Source: Clostridium culturomicium (GTDB lineage: Bacteria; Bacillota; Clostridia; Clostridiales; Clostridiaceae). Taken from it: a stretch of 64,000 bases of DNA. A program made the translations under genes and the position numbers. The stretch lies in NCBI RefSeq assembly GCF_000821305.1, contig NZ_CCXK01000017.1, positions 1,336,827-1,400,826 of the forward strand, in the 5' to 3' direction. Below the pieces are notes generated by a model. The model worked only from the letters and a program-made list of their open reading frames with translations. It had not been told where the DNA came from and searched no databases. Within the stretch, counting starts at the first letter, position 1. The number at the start of each line of letters is the position of its first letter. This document shows positions 38,005-48,072 of the stretch, piece by piece.

Positions 38005-39288
38005 TTAATTCTTTATAATGCCTACAGCAGCCTTACTGAACACTTTGTCTAATATCAACTTGACAGTATACTCATTCACTTCATCAAGATTTAAAAACTC
38101 ATTTAATAGAAGTTCGGCTCCGCTGTGCATTATTTCATAAACTGCTAAGTACATAGACATAACTATGGATTTCTCTAAGGCCAGCATTCTTTTTCTCTTT
38201 TGACTTTTGCTGAACTTTTTAAAGAACTCTTCATTGAAGACTCCTTCAGCTTTTTTTACTTCCTCAATTTTTTCTTTTATTATTTTCTGTACAGTTTCAA
38301 GTTTTTCCTTTGATGTGGATAAGGTTATTGTATATAACTTAATCCCCTTCTCACTTTTCACCTTGCCTTGAATATCATATACCAAGCCCCTTTTAGTTCT
38401 AATTTCATCATATAAAACAGAGCTTGTACCTGAAGCAAAATATTCATTAAACATCTGCATTACTGCAATTTCTTTTTCATTTAGTTCATGAATCGGGAAG
38501 ATATATTGAACCTTGCAACCATTTATATTGGAATTTTCTTCTTCACAAAGCACTGCTTTTGGGTTTTCATATAAAGGTAATTCCTTTTTAATATTTTCAT
38601 CCCTTGAAGGATATATTGCATTTTCAGCTTTTCCTAAACTCTTTGAGCCTTTATTTTTTAAATCCAATGGTAATTTTGAAATTTCATCTTCAATTATTTC
38701 AATAACGCTTTCTTTATCTAAGGCTGTAACTACGGATATTACGCAGTTATCATGAGTATAGTGAGTTTTATAAAAATTCTTTATATCCCCTAATGTCAAC
38801 GCTTTAATAGTTTCTTCTTTTCCAATGATTAAGTTCTTTATTCTTCTTTGTTCAAAGGCATTGAAAAATAACATGTCCTCACAGTGCTGAACAACATCAT
38901 CGCTCCACTCTTTAAGCTCTTCAAGGATTACTGATATCTCTTCCTTAAAACCTTCTTCCTTAAAGGCTGGATTAAAAACTACATCAAAATACACATTAAA
39001 TCCTAGTTTAAAATCTTCCTTTAAGCAGCTACCATAGTAAACCACATAAGGGAAGTTGGTCATGGCATTATGAAAACCCAGATATTCATTGCATAAGTCG
39101 TTGATTTCTTTTTCACTTCTAGTTTTAGTTCCTTTAAAAACCATATGTTCTGTAGCATGGGCAATACCAAGGTTTTCTTTTACTTCTTCATTAGCTCCTG
39201 CTTCAAAGCCTATGGTAAAAGACGTAATATCCCCAGGCACTCTTTCATAAATTAAGGTTATTCCACTTGATAATTTTATTTTCTCCAT
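38005..39288 (-). CDS. M16-family zinc metallopeptidase
   Basis: This 427-residue protein has the inverted zinc motif HATEHMVF (HxxEH, at about residues 44-49) and the second-domain pattern of processing-peptidase-like M16 enzymes (RGLVYDI, the R/Y pair). Such enzymes clip peptides within a closed chamber. There is no signal peptide, so it is cytoplasmic. The cleavage target is unknown; a neighbour that could be a peptide substrate is not evident. GGAG precedes the ATG. Confidence 0.87.
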   Translation of the reverse strand: MEKIKLSSGITLIYERVPGDITSFTIGFEAGANEEVKENLGIAHATEHMVFKGTKTRSEKEINDLCNEYLGFHNAMTNFPYVVYYGSCLKEDFKLGFNVYFDVVFNPAFKEEGFKEEISVILEELKEWSDDVVQHCEDMLFFNAFEQRRIKNLIIGKEETIKALTLGDIKNFYKTHYTHDNCVISVVTALDKESVIEIIEDEISKLPLDLKNKGSKSLGKAENAIYPSRDENIKKELPLYENPKAVLCEEENSNINGCKVQYIFPIHELNEKEIAVMQMFNEYFASGTSSVLYDEIRTKRGLVYDIQGKVKSEKGIKLYTITLSTSKEKLETVQKIIKEKIEEVKKAEGVFNEEFFKKFSKSQKRKRMLALEKSIVMSMYLAVYEIMHSGAELLLNEFLNLDEVNEYTVKLILDKVFSKAAVGIIKN

Positions 39289-39402
39289 ATCATAAACTCC
39301 TCGTATTTTTTCATTGCGTTTAACATTATCTTATCAGCAATTCCACATTTTTATCAATTAATTTAATGTCTTCACGTAAATCTTAATATATCTTCATATC
39401 AT

Positions 39403-39432
39403 AAAAAGAAACCCCAAATGGAGTTTCTTTTC
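39403..39432 (-). terminator. Intrinsic terminator after parC
   Basis: AAAGAAACCCC pairs with GGAGTTTCTTT. One position pairs as G-U only on the minus-strand RNA, which is consistent with a minus terminator. Confidence 0.75.
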
Positions 39433-39578
39433 ACATAATGTTTAGTAACATCTCTTATTTTAATCTATTTTAAAGCTTCTTTACATATATTGAGAAGAGG
39501 CCTACAGAGTTTTAATCTTCACTTTTTTAATTCTCAATTTTTAATTTTAAATTTCAATTTTAAATTAAAAATTTCAAA

Positions 39579-42494
39579 TTACTTCACTATTTCTACCTTA
39601 ATGATTCCATCATCTTCTGTGAATACCATGATGTTTCTTCCTCTTCCGGCTCTGTTCTGGATTGGAAGTTCACCAAGATCTACTATCTTCACGTCTTCTT
39701 TTAGTGTTGTAATTTTAATACTTTCATCAGATAAGCCAACACATAGTTCTGCTCCTGATGGTGATTTCAGAATACCTTTTGCCTGTGCAAAGATTACTTT
39801 ATCATCTTCACGAAGGCTGATTCCCATAACTCCAGTTGCATTCTTTCCTACGGTACTAATGGAATCTAGGGCAAATTTAAGGCACATACCTTTCTTTGTA
39901 AGGATTACTCCCTCACCTTCTTGCAGGTCTGAATATACCTTTATAAGCTTATCACCTTCTGTTTTAAACTTATAACCTGTGCTGTAGCTATAGTCACCCA
40001 AGAATTCTTTAAGCGAACTTTTCTTAACTACACCTTTTTCTGTGAAGAAATATAGAGTTTCATCACTAATTCTTCTTGCATCCACAGACACTACCGAGAT
40101 TATTGGGTTCTTCTCACTGAACTCATTAAACAGCGTTCCAAAGTTTATGCCCTTTTTATCTATGTTCTGAATCATAACTCCTGGCACTTTAAACATATCT
40201 CCACTTTCTGTGAAGAAAATTATATCACTTTCAGAGTTTGTTGCAGTAATAACGTCTTCACTGCTTCTCCTGTTAGATATTCTAAGTATGCCTTTTTTAT
40301 TTACTGTTACATAGAATTCTCTATAGTTAAATTCGTCAACATACTCTGCAGAGATAATTGAATCTCCTTCAGTAAGGTTAACTAAAGCTTTTCCTAAAAT
40401 AGTTCTGTCTACTGCCTCAATTGCAGGCTCATGAACAATGAAGTTTAATTCTTTCGCTGTTGTTATACTAATGAATTTTTCTTCTTCATCCTTGGTTACC
40501 ATTTTCACATCAATGAGGTTTTCATCTTTTCTTAGCTTAATAGCTTGAAGCTTAGAATAATTTGTTATGAACTTAGAAATTTCTGTTCTCTTAATCATTC
40601 CCTTTGAAGTAATGAATTTAGCATCCCTTGGTGCACTGAAATCAGCTATGGCAAAGGCTGCGATAATTGATTCTTTATCTAAATCTAAAGTCTTGATGAA
40701 GGTCTGGATTCTTTCACCCTTATCTCTCCACTTAAACTCTATTAGATTTGCAACCTTGCACTGATACATATTTCCTTCATTAGTAAAAATGCATAGTGTA
40801 TCTTTTGTATTACATTCAAAGAAGAATCTATTGAAGTCTCCTTCTCTGTATTCAATGTCATCTGTGTTTTGAGTAGTTCTTGCAAAGGATTTTAAAGCAG
40901 TTCTCTTTATATATCCCTCATTAGACATGGTAACCACCACGTCCTCTTCAACAATAAGCTCTTCCAAATCAATCTTAGCATCGCTATCATCTTCTTCGAT
41001 GGTAGTTCTTCTTGGATCATCATATTTTTCTTTTATTTCTAAAAGTTCTTCCCTTATAACTTTGATAAGCTCTCTTTCACTACCAAGGATCTTTTTAAGC
41101 TTCTTTATTCTAGCTTCTAATTCTTTATATTCTTTTTCAAATACCTTTATTTCAAGACCAGTAAGTCTGTAAAGCATAAGTTCTAGGATTGCTTCAGCTT
41201 GCTCCTTTGTAAATCCAAATTTAGAAACTAGGTTTTCTCCAGCATCCTTTTTAGATTTTGAAGCTCTAATGGTTTTAATTATTTCATCCATAATACCTAT
41301 GGCTTTTATGAAACCTTCAACGATATGGAATCTCTTTTCTGCAATTTCAAGCTCCTTCTGAGTTCTTCTTGTGATTATTTCCTTTTGGTGCTTAATATAG
41401 TACTTAATTATTTCCTTAAGTCCCATAGTTCTTGGCTTACCATCTGCAAGGGCAACCATGTTGAAGGAAACATTACACTGAAGCTCCGTTCTCTTAAATA
41501 GATATTTTTGAACTCTTTCAGCCACATCTTCTGTAGTGTTTTTCTTAAACTCTACAACGGCACGAATTCCATTTCTGTCAGATTCATCTCTTATGTCTGC
41601 AATTGATTCTAAAGCTTTGCTGTGCTTCTTATCTCCAGTTAAATCTGATATAGCTTGAAGGAGCTTAGCTTTATTTTTTCTGTAAGGGAACTCTGTAATA
41701 ACAAGGCCTAATCTTCCTGATTCTAAAGTTTCGAAGTGAGTTTTAGCTCTTAAAACCACCTTACCTTCTCCAGTTTCATAGGCAGCAACTAAGGAGTCCT
41801 TTCCCATTAATATTCCACCAGTTGGAAGGTCTGGTCCCTTTATATATTCCATTAACTCTTTTGTAGTTATTTCTTCATTTTCAGCATAGGCAAGGGCACC
41901 ATCAATAACCTCTCCTAAATTATGTGGTGGTATATTGGTTGCAAGACCTACTGCAATACCGAAGGCTCCATTAACAAGAAGATTTGGATATCTTGATGGA
42001 AGCACCTTTGGCTCAAGTTCTGAATCAGAGTAGTTGAAGGTCATATCAACTACGTCCTTGTCAATGTCTCTAAGCATCTCCATGGCAATTTTAGAAAGTC
42101 TTGCTTCCGTATAACGCATTGCCGCAGCGCTGTCTCCATCGATGGAACCCCAGTTTCCGTGGCCATCGATAAGTGGTTTTCTTGTACTGAAGTCCTGTGC
42201 CAGAATTACCATGGCATCGTAAACGGAAGAGTCTCCGTGTGGGTGATATTTACCCAGGATATCTCCGACAATTCTGGCAGACTTGTAATATGGTTTATCT
42301 GGAAAGGCTTTTAACATATAAGCCCCGTATAAAATTCTTCTGTGAACAGGCTTCATACCATCTCTAACGTCTGGCAGAGCCCTTTCCTTTGATACTTCTA
42401 TAGCATAAGGAAGATAGTTTTCTGGCATAGCCTCATCTATAGAAATATCGATAATATTATTATCTACTGGAATTACTTCCTTCTTTTTAGCCAT
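39579..42494 (-). CDS. parC: Type IIA topoisomerase subunit A (topoisomerase IV, ParC type)
   Basis: The protein has 971 residues. The catalytic tyrosine is Tyr128 in AAMRYTEARL, and the quinolone-determining region is HPHGDSSVYDAM (85-95). A coiled-coil gate domain follows, and then a C-terminal six-bladed pinwheel from about 500 on. No GyrA-box (QRRGGKG) is seen in the pinwheel, which favours topoisomerase IV over gyrase. It lies 11 bp downstream of the B subunit, so they are one operon. The enzyme decatenates daughter chromosomes. A separate gyrAB elsewhere in the genome is expected but not visible here. Confidence 0.85.
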   Translation of the reverse strand: MAKKKEVIPVDNNIIDISIDEAMPENYLPYAIEVSKERALPDVRDGMKPVHRRILYGAYMLKAFPDKPYYKSARIVGDILGKYHPHGDSSVYDAMVILAQDFSTRKPLIDGHGNWGSIDGDSAAAMRYTEARLSKIAMEMLRDIDKDVVDMTFNYSDSELEPKVLPSRYPNLLVNGAFGIAVGLATNIPPHNLGEVIDGALAYAENEEITTKELMEYIKGPDLPTGGILMGKDSLVAAYETGEGKVVLRAKTHFETLESGRLGLVITEFPYRKNKAKLLQAISDLTGDKKHSKALESIADIRDESDRNGIRAVVEFKKNTTEDVAERVQKYLFKRTELQCNVSFNMVALADGKPRTMGLKEIIKYYIKHQKEIITRRTQKELEIAEKRFHIVEGFIKAIGIMDEIIKTIRASKSKKDAGENLVSKFGFTKEQAEAILELMLYRLTGLEIKVFEKEYKELEARIKKLKKILGSERELIKVIREELLEIKEKYDDPRRTTIEEDDSDAKIDLEELIVEEDVVVTMSNEGYIKRTALKSFARTTQNTDDIEYREGDFNRFFFECNTKDTLCIFTNEGNMYQCKVANLIEFKWRDKGERIQTFIKTLDLDKESIIAAFAIADFSAPRDAKFITSKGMIKRTEISKFITNYSKLQAIKLRKDENLIDVKMVTKDEEEKFISITTAKELNFIVHEPAIEAVDRTILGKALVNLTEGDSIISAEYVDEFNYREFYVTVNKKGILRISNRRSSEDVITATNSESDIIFFTESGDMFKVPGVMIQNIDKKGINFGTLFNEFSEKNPIISVVSVDARRISDETLYFFTEKGVVKKSSLKEFLGDYSYSTGYKFKTEGDKLIKVYSDLQEGEGVILTKKGMCLKFALDSISTVGKNATGVMGISLREDDKVIFAQAKGILKSPSGAELCVGLSDESIKITTLKEDVKIVDLGELPIQNRAGRGRNIMVFTEDDGIIKVEIVK

Positions 42495-42505
42495 TCTAAC
42501 TCCTC

Positions 42506-44461
42506 CTAAAACTCACCGTGACTATACATATAATTTCTTCTAGGCTCAACCACATCTCCCATGAATAGTGAAACCATTTTTTCAGCCTTAGCAGCATCAT
42601 CAATGGTAACTCTCTGAAGCGTTCTTGTGGCAGGATTTAGTGTTGTATCCCAAAGCTGGTCAGCGTTCATCTCTCCAAGTCCTTTGTAACGTTGGATAAG
42701 TGCGCCTTTACCAATCTCCTTCTTAGCCTTTTCTAATTCTTCATCATTGTAAACATACTTGTGAACCTCACCGTTTTTAGTCATTTTATAAACCTTATAC
42801 AGTGGTGGTAGTGCAATGTATAGTTTTCCCTGCTGAATCATTTCTCTCATATATCTATAAACGTAAGTCATCCAAAGAGTTCTAATGTGGTAACCGTCAA
42901 CGTCGGCATCACTAAGGATGATAATTTTATCATATTTTAATTCTTCAACTTTAAAGTTTTCTAAAACTCCAGTACCGATGGCTGTGTTAAAAATTCTAAG
43001 CTCTTCACTGGCAAGAACATTTTCAAGTTTCTGCTTTTCTGTATTCATTATCTTACCCTTTGAAGGCATGATAGTTTGGAACCTTCTGTCTCTAGCCTGC
43101 TTTGCAGAACCACCCGCAGAATCTCCCTCCACCACGATAAATTCAGTAACAGTGTTGTCCTTTAAAGTACAAACGGCAACTTTTCCTGCAAGAGGAGAAG
43201 TTCCATTACCGATCTTCTTTTTCTCAGCTTCGTTAATCTTTTTAATTTTTTCTCTTCTAGCCGCAGCTGAAATAGCGTTGTTGATAATAGATGTAGCTAA
43301 TTCTTTATTATCCTCAATCCATTCACCAAGCTTAATATATGCAAGCTCATTCATTGCAGAGTAAGCCTCTACATTTCCAAGCTTTGTTTTAGTCTGACCT
43401 TCGAAGACAGGATTTGTGATTTTCACCTTAACGATGGCTGTCATACCCTCTCTAACATCGTCTCCTTCAAACTCCTTATCCTTTTCCTTAATAAGTCCAA
43501 GCTTCTTAGCTCCTTCTTTAAAGGCTCTAGTCATACCAGTTTTAAATCCAGTTTCGTGGGTTCCAGCTTCCTTGGTTGGAATATTGTTAACATAGCTGGC
43601 AATATGTTCTGTTGTAGAGTCTGTAAATTGGATACAAACCTCTCCTGAAACCATAAGTCCATTAATTTCCTTTTCGCCTTGAAAAATTACTGGATCCTTA
43701 TGAAGAACCGTCTTACTTTCATTTAAATATTCGATGAAGTCTAAGAGTCCTCTTTCAGAGTGGAATACCTTCTCTGTTACTTCATCTTTTCTTTCATCTC
43801 TTAAAACTAAGGTAATTCCTTTGTTTTGAAAGGAAAGTTCTAAAAGTCTTTCTTCTATAGTGTCCATCTTAAAATCAATAGTTCCAAAAACATCGCTGTC
43901 AGGCAGGAAAGTTGTTTTACTTCCTGTCTCTTTAGTTTTTCCTACGATCTCAAGGGCAGTTTCAGGGGTTCCTGGCATGTCCCTATTAAGTTCCTTGTCG
44001 TATCCATAATGGAATCTCTGCTTATATATGTTACCCTTCTGCTTAATCTCTACTTCAAGCCACTTTGAAAGGGCGTTAACAACGGCAGCTCCAACTCCAT
44101 GAAGACCTCCTGAAGTTTTGTAGTTACTATTATTAAATTTTCCTCCAGTGTGAAGCTCAGTATAAACCATCTCCACTCCTGATTTATTTTTTATCGGATG
44201 TATTCCCGTTGGGATTCCCCTTCCGTTATCTTCTATAGTTACAGATTTATCTTTATTTAATGTAACAACTACCTTATCACCAAAACCATTGGCAAGTTCG
44301 TCGATAGAGTTATCTAGTATTTCCCATATGCAGTGATGTAAACCTTTTGTTCCAGTTGACCCGATGTACATTCCAGGCCTAACTCTTACAGGCTCTAATT
44401 TTTCAAGAGATGTTAGGTCAGTTACCTCGTAAGATCCTCTATTATTATCTCTTTTTGTCAT
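42506..44461 (-). CDS. parE: Type IIA topoisomerase subunit B (topoisomerase IV, ParE type)
   Basis: The protein has 651 residues. The GHKL ATPase motifs EILDNSIDE, DNGRGIPTGI and GGLHGVGAAVVNALS are present. The TOPRIM domain shows EGDSAGGSAKQARDR and DADVDGYHIRTL, and the C-terminus ends in the usual GMGEMN-type block (KGLGEMNADQLWDTT). It supplies ATP-driven strand passage with the ParC subunit next to it. AGGAGG precedes the start. The 387-bp upstream region should hold the operon promoter. Confidence 0.88.
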   Translation of the reverse strand: MTKRDNNRGSYEVTDLTSLEKLEPVRVRPGMYIGSTGTKGLHHCIWEILDNSIDELANGFGDKVVVTLNKDKSVTIEDNGRGIPTGIHPIKNKSGVEMVYTELHTGGKFNNSNYKTSGGLHGVGAAVVNALSKWLEVEIKQKGNIYKQRFHYGYDKELNRDMPGTPETALEIVGKTKETGSKTTFLPDSDVFGTIDFKMDTIEERLLELSFQNKGITLVLRDERKDEVTEKVFHSERGLLDFIEYLNESKTVLHKDPVIFQGEKEINGLMVSGEVCIQFTDSTTEHIASYVNNIPTKEAGTHETGFKTGMTRAFKEGAKKLGLIKEKDKEFEGDDVREGMTAIVKVKITNPVFEGQTKTKLGNVEAYSAMNELAYIKLGEWIEDNKELATSIINNAISAAARREKIKKINEAEKKKIGNGTSPLAGKVAVCTLKDNTVTEFIVVEGDSAGGSAKQARDRRFQTIMPSKGKIMNTEKQKLENVLASEELRIFNTAIGTGVLENFKVEELKYDKIIILSDADVDGYHIRTLWMTYVYRYMREMIQQGKLYIALPPLYKVYKMTKNGEVHKYVYNDEELEKAKKEIGKGALIQRYKGLGEMNADQLWDTTLNPATRTLQRVTIDDAAKAEKMVSLFMGDVVEPRRNYMYSHGEF

Positions 44462-44848
44462 TATATCCCTCCTAAATTTGAGCTACAATTTTTATTGTAT
44501 AAGATAATAGCCCAGTAGTAAAGGCTTTTTTGCAATAATGCAAACGTAAGTTTGTATTGTTGTTTCAAAATCATTCATTATGTGGTTAGTTTTTCTCGGA
44601 AACGATTTTAAATACAGCATTAATTTAGAATCCCGAATATTGAATGATTAATGAAATTCCGCTAAACTGAATTTCGTAACCTATTAATAAATACTATTCG
44701 CAAATGAAATTTAATTACTCATCTTCTCACAAATTACTTTCAATAATATTTAAAACATATTTGAAAATATAACCACTTTTATATAAATGCACAACAAAAA
44801 CAAAAGGAACTCCATAAGGAGTTCCGAACACCATTCTAAATTTCTTAT
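44462..44848. other. parE upstream region
   Basis: No gene is visible. It contains a small imperfect hairpin near 44530-44560 and AT-rich sequence, and the selU terminator at 44806-44825. Confidence 0.5.
44804..44826 (-). terminator. Intrinsic terminator after selU
   Basis: GGAACTCC (44806-44813) pairs with GGAGTTCC (44818-44825) around ATAA, followed by TTTTG on the minus strand. Confidence 0.75.
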
Positions 44849-45940
44849 TTATTCTTCAATTATTTCGTTGATATCTTCACTCTTTGTTTCTTCGTTGATT
44901 TCTTCATTTTCTGCTTCTAATTTATCAGCAAAAGCTTTCAGTGCTTCACTACCTTCTTCTACCGAATTAATCATTAAGCTTAAAGCATAGTCATATTTAT
45001 CAGAGCTGTGCATATACATTGGGTCATAGTATTTAACCATTAATTCTTTAACTACATCAACATAGTCTCCAGCTTCAACCCTTTTACAGTACTCTTCAAT
45101 GTTTTTCTCACCAATATATTTTGTTAAACCTCTTAAGGCTTCGCAGATTTCTGCATTACATTCTTCAGCCTTTGTATATTCATTAATAATAAGATTGCTT
45201 CTAAAATCCAGAGGTGCGTCCACAAATACGTGGATGCCGTCCTTCATACGTTGATGGATGTAATCAGGAATTAACACCCTTCCGATTCTTCTGCTTTCTG
45301 CTTCAACAAAAACATATTTTTTACCCTTTGCTGATTTTAGTTCTTCATATATGTTAGATTCAAACTGCTTTTGAGTTAAACAGCTTCCAAGACCAACAGA
45401 ACCAAGGATTGAACCCCTGTGGTTTGCGCAGCCCTCTAAATCCAGCACATTGTATCCATCTGCTTTTAAAGCTTTTAAAATCTCTGTTTTGCCAACGCCT
45501 GTATTTCCGTGAAGCACCACATAGGTAACCTCTTCATTTAGCTTTGGTAAGGTTTCATTAATAAAGGCTCTATATCCTTTATACCCACCACTTATTCTTT
45601 TTACTCTCATGCCTAAAGCACAAAGAAGCTCTGTGATTGATGCACTTCTCATACCACCTCTGGCACAGAAAATTACAACATCCTTATACTCCTTCTCCAG
45701 CTCATGAATCTTTGCATATATTTCAGGAAGCTTCTTAGATACAATGTCAACACCTATCTTCTTTGCTTCATCAGTACTTTTTCTTGTATAAATTGTTCCA
45801 ACTAGTGCTCTTTCCTCATCTGTGAAAAGAGGAATATTAACAGCTCCATTGATTGTAGCTTCTTCATACTCTCCAACAGTTCTAACATCTACTAATATAT
45901 AATCTCCACTTAAATCTTTAAAGTCAACGGTTCTTGACAT
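44849..45940 (-). CDS. mnmH: tRNA 2-selenouridine synthase SelU/MnmH
   Basis: The protein is 363 residues from the ATG at 45940. An ATG six bases upstream is only one base from GGAGG, so the second is preferred. The N-terminal rhodanese domain has the catalytic Cys in CARGGMRS. The C-terminal P-loop domain has HGNTGVGKTEI. It replaces sulfur by selenium at the wobble uridine of certain tRNAs, using selenophosphate, so a selD gene is expected elsewhere. A short acidic tail (EENEEINEETKSEDINEIIE) follows the domain. Monocistronic. Confidence 0.92.
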   Translation of the reverse strand: MSRTVDFKDLSGDYILVDVRTVGEYEEATINGAVNIPLFTDEERALVGTIYTRKSTDEAKKIGVDIVSKKLPEIYAKIHELEKEYKDVVIFCARGGMRSASITELLCALGMRVKRISGGYKGYRAFINETLPKLNEEVTYVVLHGNTGVGKTEILKALKADGYNVLDLEGCANHRGSILGSVGLGSCLTQKQFESNIYEELKSAKGKKYVFVEAESRRIGRVLIPDYIHQRMKDGIHVFVDAPLDFRSNLIINEYTKAEECNAEICEALRGLTKYIGEKNIEEYCKRVEAGDYVDVVKELMVKYYDPMYMHSSDKYDYALSLMINSVEEGSEALKAFADKLEAENEEINEETKSEDINEIIEE

Positions 45941-46171
45941 TTTCATTCCTCCATATATAAACCTATATCATAAGTAAAAAATCCAAAGATTACACTCAGA
46001 AGATACTCTCACCTTTAACCTAAAATGAAGCTTTCTCAGTGTTTTTCTTAAATTTGGCTTACATTAAAATATGCTATAGATATTTCAAATACCTACAGCA
46101 TACTCTATTGTATATCCTAATAGTTAATCTGTCAAACAGCTTGATTCTTCCCTATTGTTACAGATTTTAAA

Positions 46172-46206
46172 CCCTTATGTACTTTTTTAAAGAAATGTTG
46201 GTGATG
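46172..46206 (+). repeat. Solo copy of the IS1595-like terminal repeat
   Basis: CCCTTATGTA is followed by CTTTTTTAAAGAAATGTTGG, nearly identical to the ends at 36430 and 37865. There is no partner within 1.5 kb. Confidence 0.7.
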
Positions 46207-46298
46207 AATATTTATACCATTGCTCTTCTATAATAATACATTTCAACCTTGTTTAAACTCTAAGATCTATCTAAACCAGTATCAATAATTGAAAATAT

Positions 46299-46328
46299 AA
46301 AAGTGGACAATACAAATTGTCCACTTCA
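46299..46328 (-). terminator. Perfect 11-bp hairpin, probable terminator
   Basis: AAGTGGACAAT (46301-46311) pairs with ATTGTCCACTT (46316-46326). It lies 120 bp past the stop of the small membrane protein gene; the T-tract is weak. Confidence 0.6.
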
Positions 46329-46446
46329 TTACTAAGTCCTAATAGTTTAAGGCTGCGATATAAACCCTTCAATTAACACTGTGTAATTCATAGCTATAGA
46401 AAATATTACATAATTTACAATCAATCTTTAAAATTAAATCATAAGA

Positions 46447-46701
46447 TTATTCATTTTCTAATAAAGTATTATATTTTTTTTCATTTTTATTCCATGTTGT
46501 TGGTAAACCAAATATATAACCTGCTAATAAGCCAGAAAATACCGGTAATACTATCATTAAATTATCTATTTTTATTACAGTAAAAATTAAAGTAATACTC
46601 CATATCATCATAAAAAATGCAATTTTTGTTCGCATATAATAAGTTTTCCCGTTTCTTCTAACCTTTCCCCATTTTTCAATAAATTTTTTATCATCTTTCA
46701 T
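46447..46701 (-). CDS. Small membrane protein of unknown function
   Basis: The protein has 84 residues with two hydrophobic helices (about 27-45 and 48-66). It has a basic N-terminus (KDDKKFIEKWGKVRRNGK) and a charged C-terminal tail. GGGGTGAGGG precedes the ATG. I do not recognise the family. It could be a small accessory or stress protein; nothing in the neighbourhood fixes its role. Confidence 0.65.
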   Translation of the reverse strand: MKDDKKFIEKWGKVRRNGKTYYMRTKIAFFMMIWSITLIFTVIKIDNLMIVLPVFSGLLAGYIFGLPTTWNKNEKKYNTLLENE

Positions 46702-46946
46702 ACCCTCACCCCTATGGTCATAGTTGTGTTTTTATTACACAATTTAAAGATTATTCGATATCTTACATTTCGAATCATAATTTGGTAAATATAAACTTAA
46801 GTTGCAATTTAAACCTTTGATTTGTTATTGGAGCTTACTCTTCGAGCCCTCAATTGAATAAATATGAGAAGGTGTCTCCTCTTAAATTAATCTAAATTAT
46901 AAATTAATTCAATTTATAATTTAATTCAACTTAAACTCAGAATAAC

Positions 46947-47918
46947 TTAGGACTTAACTTCCACTTCAGTTTCAATATCATGTTCCTTCATAGCCCATTT
47001 ATTAAATACTTCGATTAAATCCTTTGTAACCTCATCCCTATTAGTTTCATTTAACAGCTCATGTCTTCCACCTGGATAAAGTTTGTAATTTAGATTTTTA
47101 ACTCCTAATTCCTTCAATAGATTATATAAGTAAATAATTCCTTTTCCATAGTTTCCAACTGGGTCTCCATCTCCACTAAAGATTTCCACTGGCAGATTCT
47201 TAGGAATTTTATTCAAGTTTTCTTTCTTGTGGATAGCACACATACCCCTTAAAAAGTCATAGTAAAAGGATACCGGAAAGATTCCACCACAGTATGGATC
47301 AAGAACATATTTAGAAACTTCTTCCTCATCCCTTGAAAGCCAGTCAGATTTCGTTTTAGGATTCGGAATTTTTTTATTGTAAGCTCCAAAACCTAAATCG
47401 TCCATCAACTTTCCATCACCTTTTCTGCCTTTGAACTTCATAATAATACCTGATAATGGAATTCCAGCCTTCATCATTAAATTAGGCTTTCCACCTGTTC
47501 CTGAAAGAATAACGCCTTCAACAGTATTTCCATATAACTGCATATATCTTTGACTAATGAATGAACCCATGCTATGTCCAAAGATAAATACCTTATGGCT
47601 TGGATTTTCCCTTCTTATATATTGATTTATTTCATGCTGATCATCCACCATGGTATGGAAGCCATCATGATCTGCAATATATCCTAAATCCTTAATACTA
47701 TCTGCAGATTTTCCATGCCCTCTGTGGTCGTCGGCATAGACAATAAAGCCCTCCTTATTTAATGCTTTTGCAAATCTTTCATATCTATTTCCATGTTCAG
47801 CCATTCCATGGATAACCTGAATTACCCCCTTAATACTTGTCCCAACTTCAGGTTCCCATCTATATAAATAAATCTCCTTATTATCTCTCATTTTTAATTT
47901 AATTTCTTTACCTGCCAT
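46947..47918 (-). CDS. Alpha/beta hydrolase, monoacylglycerol-lipase/lysophospholipase type
   Basis: The protein is 323 residues from the ATG at 47918, chosen because GGAGG lies just upstream; the longer frame to 47975 lacks a site. The oxyanion strand HGMAEH, the nucleophile elbow GHSMGS and late Asp/His (SGDGDPVG, GGRHELLNE) give a complete Ser-Asp-His triad. It lacks a signal peptide, so it acts inside the cell, probably on lysophospholipids or monoglycerides. Its 5' region carries two repeat modules. Confidence 0.87.
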   Translation of the reverse strand: MAGKEIKLKMRDNKEIYLYRWEPEVGTSIKGVIQVIHGMAEHGNRYERFAKALNKEGFIVYADDHRGHGKSADSIKDLGYIADHDGFHTMVDDQHEINQYIRRENPSHKVFIFGHSMGSFISQRYMQLYGNTVEGVILSGTGGKPNLMMKAGIPLSGIIMKFKGRKGDGKLMDDLGFGAYNKKIPNPKTKSDWLSRDEEEVSKYVLDPYCGGIFPVSFYYDFLRGMCAIHKKENLNKIPKNLPVEIFSGDGDPVGNYGKGIIYLYNLLKELGVKNLNYKLYPGGRHELLNETNRDEVTKDLIEVFNKWAMKEHDIETEVEVKS

Positions 47919-47975
47919 TATATATACCTCCGTAAATGAACATTCAAAAGTAATGCTATAAAATTGATACTCCAA

Positions 47976-48072
47976 ACCTATGATTTGGTTAGTGAAACTT
48001 TCACAGTGTGCATCTTTGATTTGGATAATGCGAACTTACTCCTTCGAATGAATATGAGAAGGAGTTTCCTAA
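47976..48072 (+). repeat. Composite dispersed repeat (36-bp unit plus hairpin)
   Basis: A 36-bp unit at 47976-48011 matches the tandem array at 9281-9388. It is followed directly by ATCTTTGATTTGG and the ACTCCTTC (48038-48045)/GAAGGAGT (48058-48065) hairpin. The second half matches the inverted copy at 1450-1517. Confidence 0.8.

Larger units (their letters stand above)
45947..46446. other. 500-bp intergenic gap
   Basis: No gene is visible. It includes a dispersed IS-end repeat (46172-46206) and a terminator hairpin (46301-46326). The rest is AT-rich with no clear promoter. Confidence 0.55.

Noticed and set aside
42918..43364. 148-codon frame antisense to parE
   Set aside because: It lies wholly opposite a conserved ATPase/TOPRIM gene and has no start signals.
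39579..44461. Calling the topoisomerase pair gyrase A/B
   Set aside because: No GyrA-box is seen in the pinwheel and the B-before-A pair stands alone without dnaA or recF. ParE/ParC fits better, although the distinction is not certain.
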